Shown piece after piece: positions 1 to 8,174 of a stretch of 64,000 bases of DNA (positions are counted from its first letter, which is position 1; each line of letters begins with the position of its first letter). The notes under the pieces are model-generated. The model saw nothing but the letters and a program-made list of their open reading frames with translations. It did not search any database and was not told the origin of the DNA. The stretch covers positions 496,001-560,000 of the forward strand of contig JALAHT010000001.1 of the NCBI GenBank assembly GCA_025384855.1, in the 5' to 3' direction. The DNA is from Luteirhabdus salina (GTDB lineage Bacteria > Bacteroidota > Bacteroidia > Flavobacteriales > Flavobacteriaceae). The translations under genes were made by a program, and so were the position numbers.

Positions 1-197
1 TGGAAGTCACTATTGCAAACCTCAACCTCACCGTACATTTCGATGCATGGGAAACCATTCATACCGAAATTTCGCAAAAGTACAATGACCAAGTAGTCGA
101 TTGGCTTGCTGGAGAGGCCGGACTTGACATCGAAACTTCCTACACTGATCCGAAAGGATACTACAAAAACTATGTATTTAAGCGAATAAATGCGTAA
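1..197 (+). CDS. egtD: EgtD-like L-histidine N-alpha-methyltransferase, C-terminal part
   Basis: An open frame enters from the left edge (first full codon at 3) and stops with TAA at 195-197, giving about 64 residues. It holds the WETIHTEISQKY segment followed by a GLDIETSYTDPKGYY segment. These match the C-terminal signature of the EgtD family (SAM-dependent trimethylation of histidine in ergothioneine synthesis), where the E-x-I-H-T-E stretch lies in the substrate pocket and the protein ends in a WxTDPxGxF-like strand. The SAM-binding domain is outside the window, so the call rests on the tail only. DUF3124 and DUF427 genes follow closely. Confidence 0.72.
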   Translation, partial: EVTIANLNLTVHFDAWETIHTEISQKYNDQVVDWLAGEAGLDIETSYTDPKGYYKNYVFKRINA

Positions 198-222
198 TTT
201 TCACCAAACTGTTATTCATAAT

Positions 223-741
223 ATGAAAGGTTTTCTATTTTTCGTTTTAGGCATGTTAGTAATCAGTTGCGATGGTCCGATGAAAACCACAACGGAAGCC
301 AAGGACCTTTCGCATGGCTGGGAGAATAAAACCGCTGCGAATATCCCAACCGATAGTCTACTCACAAAGGGGAGCACTTACTTACCGGTCTATTCTGAAA
401 TCTACCAACAGAGTAAGAATTTCACCTTCAACCTTACCGCGACCGTAAGTATCCGCAATATCAGTTTGAAAGACACACTTTACATCTATAAGGCCGATTA
501 TTATAATACCTATGGCGAAAGAATTCGACAATACCTTAATGGGCCCGTATACGTGATGCCGATGGAAACCATCGAGATCGTAGTAGATGAAGATGATGAA
601 GATGGCGGAACAGGTGCCAACTTCCTATTCGATTGGAGTATACGGAAAGAAACGGTGGAACCATTCTTTGAAGCGGTTATGATTTCAACGGCTGGGCAGC
701 AAGGACTTTCTTTCACCACTCAAGGCATTCGAAAAAAATAA
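223..741 (+). CDS. DUF3124 domain lipoprotein
   Basis: About 172 residues. I chose the ATG at 223 because it begins a clean lipoprotein signal (MKGFLFFVLGMLVISC) with the lipobox cysteine near residue 16. An in-frame ATG at 190 would add 11 polar residues and overlap the upstream stop. The mature part (GSTYLPVYSEIY, then a beta-rich domain with TATVSIRNISLKDTLYI) fits DUF3124, a family of unknown function in bacterial envelope proteins. An acidic run EDDEDGG sits near residue 124. It lies between the EgtD-like gene and the DUF427 gene, probably in one transcript. Confidence 0.75.
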   Translation: MKGFLFFVLGMLVISCDGPMKTTTEAKDLSHGWENKTAANIPTDSLLTKGSTYLPVYSEIYQQSKNFTFNLTATVSIRNISLKDTLYIYKADYYNTYGERIRQYLNGPVYVMPMETIEIVVDEDDEDGGTGANFLFDWSIRKETVEPFFEAVMISTAGQQGLSFTTQGIRKK

Positions 742-743
742 TT

Positions 744-1025
744 ATGAAAGCAATCTGGAACCATACCGTGCTGGCCGAAAGCAACGATACCATCGTAGTA
801 GAGGGCAATCATTATTTTCCGCCGGATAGCATCAATGAAGATTATTTTAAGGATAGTGACAGTTATACCACCTGTCCATGGAAAGGCCAAGCCTCTTATT
901 ACAATCTTTTCGTAAATGGTCAGCAAAATCCGGATGCTGCTTGGTATTATCCAAACCCAAAGGCCAAAGCAGAAAACATCAAGAATTATGTGGCTTTTTG
1001 GAAAGGTGTATCCGTTGAAGAATAA
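744..1025 (+). CDS. DUF427 domain protein
   Basis: 93 residues, starting 2 bases after the DUF3124 stop, so probably cotranscribed. The start (MKAIWNHTVLAESNDTIVVEGNHYF) and the core segment TTCPWKGQASYYN are typical of the DUF427 fold, a small beta-barrel-like cytoplasmic domain without an assigned reaction. The length is normal for a single-domain member. Its stop codon abuts the stop of the convergent aminotransferase gene at 1026, so there is no room for an intergenic terminator. Confidence 0.85.
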   Translation: MKAIWNHTVLAESNDTIVVEGNHYFPPDSINEDYFKDSDSYTTCPWKGQASYYNLFVNGQQNPDAAWYYPNPKAKAENIKNYVAFWKGVSVEE

Positions 1026-2096
1026 TTAGAGCACTGAAAGCAATCGCACTAAATCTTCTTCACTGTTGTAAAAGTGAAACCCAACCCGTATACCACCACC
1101 TCGCTGCGAAGCGATTATATTTTCCTGCTGTAGCTTTTTGAATAGCTTTTCATCGCCTCTTAGATTGAAGAAAGGGGCATGTTGCTTTCTATTTACGACA
1201 GCTGCTGAAAGCAAGCCTCTTTCGGTAAATTTTTCCTTTGCTGCAGTTGAAAGGTCAGCGATTTGTTGAAATAACCTTTTCTTTCCCCAATCTTCCCAAA
1301 GCTCCAAGGATTTTCCGAAGGTTCCAAAGCTCATAAAATCTTGGTGACCGGGTTCAAAATGTTTTATAAAACGTGTGTCGGTCGCTTTACTATCGAACCC
1401 TTCTGCACTGTTAAATCCAATCGTTTGTGGAAACAATCGTTCCCTCGCTCCCTCCTTCACCATAAAAAATCCATTTCCAAAGCTGGAAAGCAACCATTTA
1501 TAACCACTGGCGCCCAGTACGTCCAATGGACTAGCACTAAAATCGAAATCCTGGGTACCTAAAAACTGGGTACCATCGCCAATAAGCATTAAATTTGGAT
1601 GGGCCGACTTCAACTGAGCTAAAAATTCGAGATCGATGGTAATACCCGATAGCCATTGCGTAATACTGAACAAAAAAACATCTGGACGATGCTTCGCAAC
1701 AGCTGCTTCGATATTTTCTTCTATAGTTTCATCAACTTCAGCATAACAAACATCGAAATCGCGTGTTTCCACAGGCCAATTCACCGAAGGATAATCGCCC
1801 TTCAACAATAAGACCTTCTGTCCTTTTGGCAAGCCTTCCAATACCGTATTGATTCCGAAGGAAAAATTTGGAACCAAGGCGACCGCTTCTTCACCCGAAG
1901 AAAAGAATTTAGCAATCTTAGTACGCACCTCTTGTAGCATTTGCTGGATGGCTCCATAATTAGCGCCTTGCAAAAGGAAATTTTTATCCTGCGCTCTTCT
2001 CCAATCGTGTAAGGGCTCCGAAAGTAAGCCCGAAGCAGGCGTATTTAAATAGGTTTGGTGCTGTAGTGCAGGAAAGTGAATCTTAAAATCTTCCAT
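1026..2096 (-). CDS. Class V PLP-dependent aminotransferase-fold protein
   Basis: 356 residues. The fold-type I, class V signature is visible: a GIxxxLEGLP region, a Gx-DGTQ segment before the active site, and GASGYKWLLSSFGNGFF, whose Lys should form the aldimine with PLP. Class V includes cysteine desulfurases, kynureninase-like enzymes and the ergothioneine C-S lyase EgtE. The nearby EgtD-like gene makes an EgtE role possible, but nothing in the sequence settles it, and this gene points toward that cluster on the opposite strand. No desulfurase-type cysteine loop was recognised. Confidence 0.8.
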   Translation of the reverse strand: MEDFKIHFPALQHQTYLNTPASGLLSEPLHDWRRAQDKNFLLQGANYGAIQQMLQEVRTKIAKFFSSGEEAVALVPNFSFGINTVLEGLPKGQKVLLLKGDYPSVNWPVETRDFDVCYAEVDETIEENIEAAVAKHRPDVFLFSITQWLSGITIDLEFLAQLKSAHPNLMLIGDGTQFLGTQDFDFSASPLDVLGASGYKWLLSSFGNGFFMVKEGARERLFPQTIGFNSAEGFDSKATDTRFIKHFEPGHQDFMSFGTFGKSLELWEDWGKKRLFQQIADLSTAAKEKFTERGLLSAAVVNRKQHAPFFNLRGDEKLFKKLQQENIIASQRGGGIRVGFHFYNSEEDLVRLLSVL

Positions 2097-2156
2097 AAGG
2101 GAATGGGTGTCGCCGTTAATTTCAATATTTTTACAAAAGACTAAAGGTAACCAACT

Positions 2157-2594
2157 ATGTTTTCAAAAACCAAGAAATCGGATCGATTGGACGCAGAACA
2201 ACGCGAACAGTATGAGTACGCACGGCGACGCATCAAGCAGAAAAAAGCCTTAATGCGTCATTTTATCTTCTTTTTGGCTGGTTCCATATTGGTATTGGTC
2301 CTTGATCTTTTGCTAAACAAAGGCCATGAACTTATTTTTCCGAATTGGTCGGTTTGGGTCGTACTTATCTGGGGCTTTATGTTGCTTATCCATGTTTTTA
2401 ATGTGTTTGTAATGAATACGTTTATGGGGAAGGAATGGGAAGACCGTCAGTTGGAAAAACTGAAAGCGAAGCAAGCGAAACGAATTTCAGAATTGCAACA
2501 GAAAGTCGATACCGAGCAAGAATTAAACTTACCCAAAAAAGAAGAAGTAAAAAAAAAGGACGACAACACGCCGTTACCCCCAGACGTCAAATGA
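2157..2594 (+). CDS. 2TM domain membrane protein
   Basis: 145 residues. A basic N-terminal helix (about 1-32) is followed by two hydrophobic segments (about 35-55 and 63-85), then a long charged, lysine-rich C-terminal tail predicted to be helical. This is the 2TM-domain layout common in Flavobacteriia, sometimes also fused to LytTR or histidine kinase modules; here it stands alone. Its TGA overlaps the ATG of the dihydrofolate reductase gene (ATGA, 2591-2594), suggesting translational coupling. Function unknown. Confidence 0.8.
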   Translation: MFSKTKKSDRLDAEQREQYEYARRRIKQKKALMRHFIFFLAGSILVLVLDLLLNKGHELIFPNWSVWVVLIWGFMLLIHVFNVFVMNTFMGKEWEDRQLEKLKAKQAKRISELQQKVDTEQELNLPKKEEVKKKDDNTPLPPDVK

Positions 2595-3073
2595 TTACAA
2601 TTATAGCTGCAGCTGGAGAGAAGAACGGTCTTGGCAAGGACAACGATTTGGTTTGGCACTTACCAGACGATTTTAAGCGTTTTAAGCAATTAACGACTGG
2701 CCACCATATCATCATGGGACGAAAGACCTTTGAATCCTTTCCAAAACCTTTGCCCAATAGAACCCATGTGGTCATAACACGAAATAAAGACTATAAAAAA
2801 GAAGGTGCTGTCGTGGTGCATAGTATGGACGAAGCCTTGAAAGTAGCGCAAGGCGATGCCCAACCCTTTATTATTGGCGGTGGTGAAATTTATACGATAG
2901 GAATGGAAGTAGCCGATAAAATTGAACTGACCCGTGTTCATGGCACTTTTGATGTGGATACTTATTTTCCCGAAATTCCAATATCCGATTGGCAACTTAC
3001 AGAGGAAATCCATCACGAAAAGGATGCGCGTCATAAGTATGCATTCACATATCAGACCTGGATGCGAAAATAA
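2591..3073 (+). CDS. folA: Dihydrofolate reductase
   Basis: 160 residues. I start it at the ATG at 2591 because it overlaps the upstream stop by 4 bases and the protein then begins MITIIAAAGEKNGLG, the usual DHFR N-terminus. Frame-open sequence further upstream belongs to another gene. Visible motifs are WHLPDDF (catalytic Asp about 27), IIMGRKTFESFP (NADPH and folate contacts) and FIIGGGEIY. It reduces dihydrofolate to tetrahydrofolate with NADPH in the cytoplasm. It is probably cotranscribed with the 2TM gene and the kinase-like gene downstream. Confidence 0.95.
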   Translation: MITIIAAAGEKNGLGKDNDLVWHLPDDFKRFKQLTTGHHIIMGRKTFESFPKPLPNRTHVVITRNKDYKKEGAVVVHSMDEALKVAQGDAQPFIIGGGEIYTIGMEVADKIELTRVHGTFDVDTYFPEIPISDWQLTEEIHHEKDARHKYAFTYQTWMRK

Positions 3074-3087
3074 AATTCAACACAGCA

Positions 3088-3936
3088 ATGCTTACCAAAA
3101 CCTTAGAACAAATCGCAACCGAATCGGGAATGAATGCAGCGAATGCACAGCCATTGTCGGGAGGCGATATTAACGATGTGTATGTGTTACAAGGCGAAGA
3201 CAGGCAACTAGTGATTAAATGCAATAGTGCTTCAAAATTTCCGGGCATGTTTGAAGCCGAAGCTAAAGGATTGGAATTGTTGAAATCCAGCAATAGCTTT
3301 CATATTCCTACAGTAATCTCTAAAGGAACTGTTGAAGATACCGCGTATTTGACGCTTTCCTATATAGAAGAAGGCGCTAAAAACAATTCGTTTTGGTCGC
3401 AATTTGCTGAAAATCTGGTGAACCTTCACAAAACAACCCAAGCGCACTTCGGATTGGACCATGATAATTATATTGGAAGTTTAAAACAATACAATTGCCC
3501 CGAACGAACCGCAGCCGATTTCTACTTGAACCAACGATTGATCCCTCAATTTCGAATGGCGATTAATAATGGGTTTAGCTTTTCTGGCTTAAAGCAGTTT
3601 TATAAAAACATCGGCGATATAATTCCTGATGAAAATCCGGCTTTAGTACATGGCGATTTATGGGGTGGAAATTATATGGTGAACAAAAATGGTGAACCTG
3701 TACTGATTGATCCTGCCGTTGCTTTCGCTCCTCGCGAAATGGACCTTGCCATGATGCAATTGTTTGGAGGCTTCTCTTCGGAAGTATTCGAGATGTATCA
3801 TGAGCAATGGCCGCTGGAAAACGATTGGAAAGCGCGCATTCCACTATACCAATTATACTATCTACTGGTCCATTTGAACATTTTCGGACAAGGCTATTAC
3901 GATCGTGTTAATAGCATCGTGCAACGATTCGTATAA
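3088..3936 (+). CDS. Fructosamine kinase-like phosphotransferase
   Basis: 282 residues, 14 bases after folA. Motifs of the fructosamine/ketosamine-3-kinase family in the aminoglycoside phosphotransferase fold: LVIKCN (ATP-binding lysine), HGDLWGGNYM (catalytic loop) and VLIDPAVAFAPREMDLAMMQLFGGF (metal-binding DP motif and helix). Family members phosphorylate protein-bound or small-molecule ketosamines to trigger deglycation. The substrate here is not determined by sequence. Confidence 0.88.
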   Translation: MLTKTLEQIATESGMNAANAQPLSGGDINDVYVLQGEDRQLVIKCNSASKFPGMFEAEAKGLELLKSSNSFHIPTVISKGTVEDTAYLTLSYIEEGAKNNSFWSQFAENLVNLHKTTQAHFGLDHDNYIGSLKQYNCPERTAADFYLNQRLIPQFRMAINNGFSFSGLKQFYKNIGDIIPDENPALVHGDLWGGNYMVNKNGEPVLIDPAVAFAPREMDLAMMQLFGGFSSEVFEMYHEQWPLENDWKARIPLYQLYYLLVHLNIFGQGYYDRVNSIVQRFV

Positions 3937-4022
3937 GCCTTAACAAAGTCGCAACATACTTTAGCGTTCCTTTGGCGCAAATACACTGTAATTCCTAGTA
4001 TCTTTCCTTTAAAAATTAGGAT

Positions 4023-4523
4023 ATGAGTACAAAGAATTTATATGACGCTGAAGCGAAGAAAAAACTGAAAAAATTAGTCGATGCTGGCGATGTTGCCATG
4101 ATGGCGACCAATTTGGGTACGACACCCTTAAGTGCTGTACCGATGCATACCAAGAAAATTGATGATGAAGGAAATATTTGGTTTTTGAGCACCAATACGA
4201 GTGATCATAATGCAGATTTGTTGAAATCGTCTGAAATTCAACTTTTGTATAATAACAAAAGCGATATGGAATTTGTAAGCGTGTATGGTGAAGGTGAAAT
4301 TATTTCAGACCAAAATACACTATCCTCTTTATATGACGATAAGGACAACGCTTGGTTTGAAGGCCCAGAGGATCCAAACCTTACAGCCATTAAGGTAAAG
4401 CCGAAGGAAGGAGCTTACTGGAGCAACAAAGACAATAAATTGGTCACTTTCTTTAAACTCCAGATGGCGGCAGTTACTGGCGACGAAAAAGACATCGGCG
4501 AATCAGGAAAATTAAAGATGTAA
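4023..4523 (+). CDS. PPOX-fold flavin protein, general-stress type
   Basis: 166 residues. The segment KLVDAGDVAMMATN followed by GNIWFLSTNTSDHNADL and a YWSNKDNK stretch near the C-terminus fits the pyridoxamine-phosphate-oxidase-like split-barrel family that includes general stress protein 26. Members usually bind FMN, FAD or F420. No true PdxH catalytic set was recognised, so a role in vitamin B6 synthesis is unlikely. A strong terminator follows immediately. Confidence 0.8.
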   Translation: MSTKNLYDAEAKKKLKKLVDAGDVAMMATNLGTTPLSAVPMHTKKIDDEGNIWFLSTNTSDHNADLLKSSEIQLLYNNKSDMEFVSVYGEGEIISDQNTLSSLYDDKDNAWFEGPEDPNLTAIKVKPKEGAYWSNKDNKLVTFFKLQMAAVTGDEKDIGESGKLKM

Positions 4524-4530
4524 TCCCGCT

Positions 4531-4560
4531 CCCCTTTTCAATCACGAAAAGGGGTTTTTA
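4531..4560 (+). terminator. Rho-independent terminator after the PPOX-fold gene
   Basis: Perfect 9-bp stem CCCCTTTTC/GAAAAGGGG with a 6-base loop, followed by a T-rich tract. It lies 8 bases after the stop at 4523. Confidence 0.88.
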
Positions 4561-4564
4561 TTAG

Positions 4565-4572
4565 TATTTTTG
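4565..4572 (+). promoter_or_regulatory. -7 box (TATTTTTG) for fabD
   Basis: Exact match to the Bacteroidota TAnnTTTG -7 element, 27 bases before the fabD ATG and just downstream of the preceding terminator. No clear TTG -33 element was found at the expected distance. Confidence 0.55.
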
Positions 4573-4598
4573 TTCATTAGAAACACTAAACCAACCTT

Positions 4599-5480
4599 AT
4601 GAAAGCATATATATTTCCAGGACAGGGCGCTCAATTTTCCGGTATGGGAAAGGATCTTTACGATGCCTATCCAAAAGCCAAAGAACGCTTTGAGCAAGCA
4701 AACGATATTCTGGGTTTTGATATTATCAAGATTATGTTTGAAGGCTCCGACGACGAACTGAAACAAACAAAAGTTACCCAGCCTGCCATTTTTCTTCATT
4801 CTACCATTCTAGCAGAAAGCTTAGTAGATAGCTTTACACCAGATATGGTCGCTGGACACTCTTTAGGTGAATTTTCAGCGCTGGTCGCCAATGGTGCTAT
4901 GGCTTTTGAAGACGGCTTAACATTGGTTTCAAAACGTGCTATGGCGATGCAAAAAGCCTGTGAAGCACAACCATCAACGATGGCTGCCGTTTTAGGGTTG
5001 GAAGATCATTTGGTGGAAGCGATTTGCGCTGATGTTGAAGGCACTGTAGTTGCTGCCAATTACAATTGCCCTGGTCAGTTGGTAATTTCAGGTGAAGTAG
5101 ATGCCATTAACCGTGCTGTTGCAGCCTTAACCGAAGCAGGAGCAAAAAGAGCCTTGGTGTTACCCGTTGGCGGTGCCTTCCACAGTCCGTTGATGGAGCC
5201 TGCCCGTGAAGAATTAGCCGCCGCCATTGAAGCGACGAAGTTCAAGACACCTTCTTGCCCTATTTATCAAAATGTAAGCACATTTGCGGTTACCGATCCA
5301 TCAGAAATTAAAAAGAACCTGATTTTTCAGCTTACCGCTCCCGTGAAGTGGACACAAAGCATTCAGAATATGATAAAAGATGGTGGCACCGAATTTATTG
5401 AGGTTGGTCCTGGAAAAGTCTTACAGGGCTTAATGCGAAAAATAGATCGAAACGTTGCAGCGAGCCAAGCAACCTTGTAA
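4599..5480 (+). CDS. fabD: Malonyl-CoA:ACP transacylase
   Basis: 293 residues. It moves malonyl groups from CoA to acyl carrier protein for fatty-acid synthesis in the cytoplasm. Visible: the N-terminal FPGQGAQFSGMG motif, the nucleophile motif GHSLGEFSAL (Ser about 88) and the catalytic His in GGAFHSPLMEPA (about 195). The length matches the family. It is a single-gene unit with its own promoter box and a terminator directly after the stop. Confidence 0.96.
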   Translation: MKAYIFPGQGAQFSGMGKDLYDAYPKAKERFEQANDILGFDIIKIMFEGSDDELKQTKVTQPAIFLHSTILAESLVDSFTPDMVAGHSLGEFSALVANGAMAFEDGLTLVSKRAMAMQKACEAQPSTMAAVLGLEDHLVEAICADVEGTVVAANYNCPGQLVISGEVDAINRAVAALTEAGAKRALVLPVGGAFHSPLMEPAREELAAAIEATKFKTPSCPIYQNVSTFAVTDPSEIKKNLIFQLTAPVKWTQSIQNMIKDGGTEFIEVGPGKVLQGLMRKIDRNVAASQATL

Positions 5481-5486
5481 AAAGAA

Positions 5487-5516
5487 AAACCCGAAGCTAC
5501 AACTTCGGGTTTGTTT
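5487..5516 (+). terminator. Rho-independent terminator after fabD
   Basis: Perfect 10-bp stem AAACCCGAAG/CTTCGGGTTT with a 6-base loop and a short T run. The flanking A run means it may also work on the minus strand for the small gene at 5536-5727. Confidence 0.85.
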
Positions 5517-5535
5517 TATATATGGATTTATGTAG

Positions 5536-5727
5536 TTAAGCCGAAATTTGGCAGTCTACACAATCTTTTACTTTTCCGTAATAAGTTTCGCGGTATTTGT
5601 GAACGGTACGATACGGAATGCTCATAAATCGCTTTTTCACATAGGTTACATTTGCGGTAAACATTCCCATTTTTTCACTAAACCGCTTCTCTTTCTTTGT
5701 TTTTCGCTTTACTGTTACCAGTCGCAT
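5536..5727 (-). CDS. Small basic conserved hypothetical protein
   Basis: About 63 residues from the ATG at 5727 (MRLVTVKRKTKKEKRF); an in-frame ATG at 5754 would add nine residues. Very rich in Lys and Arg in the first third, then a segment with KKRFMSIPYRTVHKYRETYYG, ending in a CVDC pair. The composition suggests nucleic-acid binding and the two cysteines might bind a metal, but both are inference. I do not recognise a named family. Confidence 0.6.
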   Translation of the reverse strand: MRLVTVKRKTKKEKRFSEKMGMFTANVTYVKKRFMSIPYRTVHKYRETYYGKVKDCVDCQISA

Positions 5728-5814
5728 GACTTCTTTTTTATGGTTAAAGTGCAAAGAAACAAAGATTTATGTCGTATGTCAAGTTTGAAGTGTTAAAGCA
5801 CCGTTAAAGGAAGT

Positions 5815-6834
5815 TTACGAATTGCGAACTTTCTGTTCCCATTTCCACGCAGAGGCAAGCGCTTCCTCCATAGTTCGCTTTGCTTTCCACCCTAAAACCT
5901 TATTCGCTTTCGAAGTATCGGCATACACCGCTGTTACGTCGCCTGGACGACGATCCACCACCGCATAATCAAGGTTTTCCCCTGTACCTTTCTCAAATGC
6001 TTCAATAACTTCGAACACCGAGCTTCCCCTTCCCGTACCAACATTAAACATCTCGTACTTTTCTTCATTCTTATTATCCAATAAACGCTCCATAGCTACT
6101 ACATGGGCTTCGGCCAGATCCATTACGTGGATATAATCGCGAATACAACTTCCATCGGGAGTATCGTAATCGTCACCAAAAACCGACAGTTTTTCTCGAA
6201 TTCCTGCGGCAGTTTGCGTTATATAGGGCACTAAATTCTGTGGAACCCCTATAGGAAGCTCACCTATTTCGGCAGATTTATGGGCACCAATCGGGTTGAA
6301 ATAGCGCAGGGATATAGCATTCATATTTTCTACAGCACAAGTATCAATCAAAATTTCTTCACTAATCTGTTTTGTATTGCCATAGGGCGATGCCGCTGCC
6401 TGAGTAGGAGCAGTTTCGGTAATGGGGAGTGTTTCAGGTTGTCCGTAGACTGTACAGGAGGAACTGAATATAATATTTTCGATTCCATGTGCCACACACT
6501 CTTGAAGTACGTACACTAAAGTATGTATATTATTCTCGTAGTAATACAAAGGCTTCTCTACACTTTCACCAACCGCCTTACTTGCAGCGAAATGAATCAC
6601 ACCTTCAATGTCGGAATGTCGTTTGAAAAAATCTGCTACCTCGGCCTTATACCGCAAATCCAAACGTTCAAAAGTGGGCGAGATATTCGTTATCCTTGCG
6701 ATGCCACCGAGGACATTTAACGATGAATTTGAAAGATTGTCTACAATTATCGTCTCATATCCAGCTTGTTGTAGCGCTACAACGGTATGAGACCCAATAT
6801 ACCCCAAACCACCTGTTACTAATATTTTTTTCAT
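5815..6834 (-). CDS. galE: UDP-glucose 4-epimerase
   Basis: 339 residues, a short-chain dehydrogenase/reductase fold. Visible: the NAD-binding start GGLGYIGSHT, the SSSCTVYG segment with the catalytic Ser, and the YGNTK motif with the catalytic Tyr and Lys. Typical GalE C-terminal motifs include FNVGTGRGSSVFEV and RPGDVTAVYAD. It interconverts UDP-glucose and UDP-galactose for surface polysaccharides. It is the second gene of an operon with the aminotransferase upstream (15-base gap), which suggests a polysaccharide-sugar context. Confidence 0.95.
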   Translation of the reverse strand: MKKILVTGGLGYIGSHTVVALQQAGYETIIVDNLSNSSLNVLGGIARITNISPTFERLDLRYKAEVADFFKRHSDIEGVIHFAASKAVGESVEKPLYYYENNIHTLVYVLQECVAHGIENIIFSSSCTVYGQPETLPITETAPTQAAASPYGNTKQISEEILIDTCAVENMNAISLRYFNPIGAHKSAEIGELPIGVPQNLVPYITQTAAGIREKLSVFGDDYDTPDGSCIRDYIHVMDLAEAHVVAMERLLDNKNEEKYEMFNVGTGRGSSVFEVIEAFEKGTGENLDYAVVDRRPGDVTAVYADTSKANKVLGWKAKRTMEEALASAWKWEQKVRNS

Positions 6835-6849
6835 GTTACAGTGGTTTTC

Positions 6850-8010
6850 TTACGCTTGAGTTACGAAATCGATTACGGTTTGGGTTATAAAATCTATTTG
6901 TTCGTCATCTAATTCGGTATGCATGGGTAGTGAAATTACCTCTTTTACCAATTGATTGGTCACAGAAAAATTGGCTTCATCATAGCGATCATCGCGATAG
7001 GCCTTCTGAAGGTGCAGTGGAATGGGATAATACACCCCACACGGAATTCCCTTTTCATTTAAATGCTTCACCAACCCATCCCGATCGGCATCCAAAATTC
7101 GCAAGGTATACTGATGAAATACATGGCAATCACAAACATCGCAAATACTATTTCCGGCATCACAAAATCCTGTTGGCGTGATAATATTTTCTATTCCAGC
7201 AAACGCTGCGGTATATTTTCGTGCTGCATTTCGTCTGGCAGAATTGTAATTGTCCAAATGCGGTAATTTGGCACGAAGCACTGCCGCCTGAATACTATCG
7301 AGACGTGAATTCACGCCTACCACATCATGATGATAGCGTTCGTACATACCATGATTTACAATTCCACGAATGGTATGCGCCAAGTCGTCATCATTGGTAA
7401 AAATTGCACCACCATCGCCATAACAACCTAAGTTTTTAGATGGAAAAAAGGAAGTAGAGGCTACATGCCCTATCGCTCCCGTTTTCGTTTTTGTACCGTC
7501 TTTAGAAGTATAGGTAGTCCCAATTCCTTGGGCATTATCTTCAATGACATACAAATTATGTTTTTCTGCCAATGCCATCAATTCATCCATCTGTGCGGCA
7601 AGTCCGAACAAATGGACAGGCACAATCGCCTTAGTTTTAGGTGTAATAGCTTTTTCTACTGCTTCAATGTCGATATTAAAGGATACTGGGTCTACATCCA
7701 CGAGTACTGGAGTTAATCCCAAAAGCGCTATAACTTCAACAGTGGCGGCGAAGGTGAAATCGGCAGTTATAACTTCGTCACCTGGCTTCAACCCTAATCC
7801 CATCATCGCAACTTGTAAGGCATCGGTCCCGTTGGCACAGGGAATGACGTGCTTCACTCCTAAATATTCCTCTAATTCCTTTTGAAATTGATGGACCTCT
7901 GGTCCGTTGATATAAGCCGTGCTTTCAATTACCTCCTGCACCGATTGGTCTACTTGTTCTTTTATCTGTTGGTATTGCCCTTTCAGGTCAACCATTTGAA
8001 TTTTTCGCAT
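6850..8010 (-). CDS. DegT/DnrJ/EryC1/StrS-family sugar aminotransferase
   Basis: 386 residues, PLP-dependent, acting on nucleotide-linked keto sugars. Motifs: CANGTDALQVAMM (cofactor phosphate site), GDEVITADFTFAAT, EDNAQGIGTTY, and STSFFPSKNLGCYGDGGA, where the Lys forms the Schiff base. An insert with CDVCDC (around residue 290) is Cys-rich; this is unusual and could bind a metal. The regiospecificity cannot be read. It precedes galE in the same transcript, from the promoter at 8029-8059. Confidence 0.9.
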   Translation of the reverse strand: MRKIQMVDLKGQYQQIKEQVDQSVQEVIESTAYINGPEVHQFQKELEEYLGVKHVIPCANGTDALQVAMMGLGLKPGDEVITADFTFAATVEVIALLGLTPVLVDVDPVSFNIDIEAVEKAITPKTKAIVPVHLFGLAAQMDELMALAEKHNLYVIEDNAQGIGTTYTSKDGTKTKTGAIGHVASTSFFPSKNLGCYGDGGAIFTNDDDLAHTIRGIVNHGMYERYHHDVVGVNSRLDSIQAAVLRAKLPHLDNYNSARRNAARKYTAAFAGIENIITPTGFCDAGNSICDVCDCHVFHQYTLRILDADRDGLVKHLNEKGIPCGVYYPIPLHLQKAYRDDRYDEANFSVTNQLVKEVISLPMHTELDDEQIDFITQTVIDFVTQA

Positions 8011-8028
8011 GCTATCTTAATTACCTTT

Positions 8029-8059
8029 CAAAATTACAAAAATTGAAGCGGGCGGGCAA
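8029..8059 (-). promoter_or_regulatory. Promoter for the DegT aminotransferase-galE operon
   Basis: Reading the minus strand: TTG (8059-8057), 20 bases, then TAATTTTG (8036-8029), an exact TAnnTTTG box. It lies about 20 bases before the ATG at 8010. This is the two-part form expected for the Bacteroidota primary sigma factor. Confidence 0.6.
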
Positions 8060-8148
8060 TGTAAAATCCAGAGCAAACGCCTTATAGAAAAGATTATTCT
8101 GACTCCGTTTTAGAAGGTGATTTCTATCGGTCACCGACATGAAAATCG

Positions 8149-8156
8149 TACTTTTG
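8149..8156 (+). promoter_or_regulatory. -7 box (TACTTTTG) for surE; decides the start codon
   Basis: Exact TAnnTTTG match 19 bases before the ATG at 8175. An in-frame ATG at 8139 lies upstream of this box and so would not be in the transcript. This supports the shorter SurE start. Confidence 0.6.
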
Positions 8157-8174
8157 TGTTCAAAATTTTACTTC

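Noticed and set aside
2435-2590. N-terminal extension of dihydrofolate reductase
   Set aside because: The added residues are the 2TM gene read in another frame. The ATG at 2591 gives the standard DHFR start.
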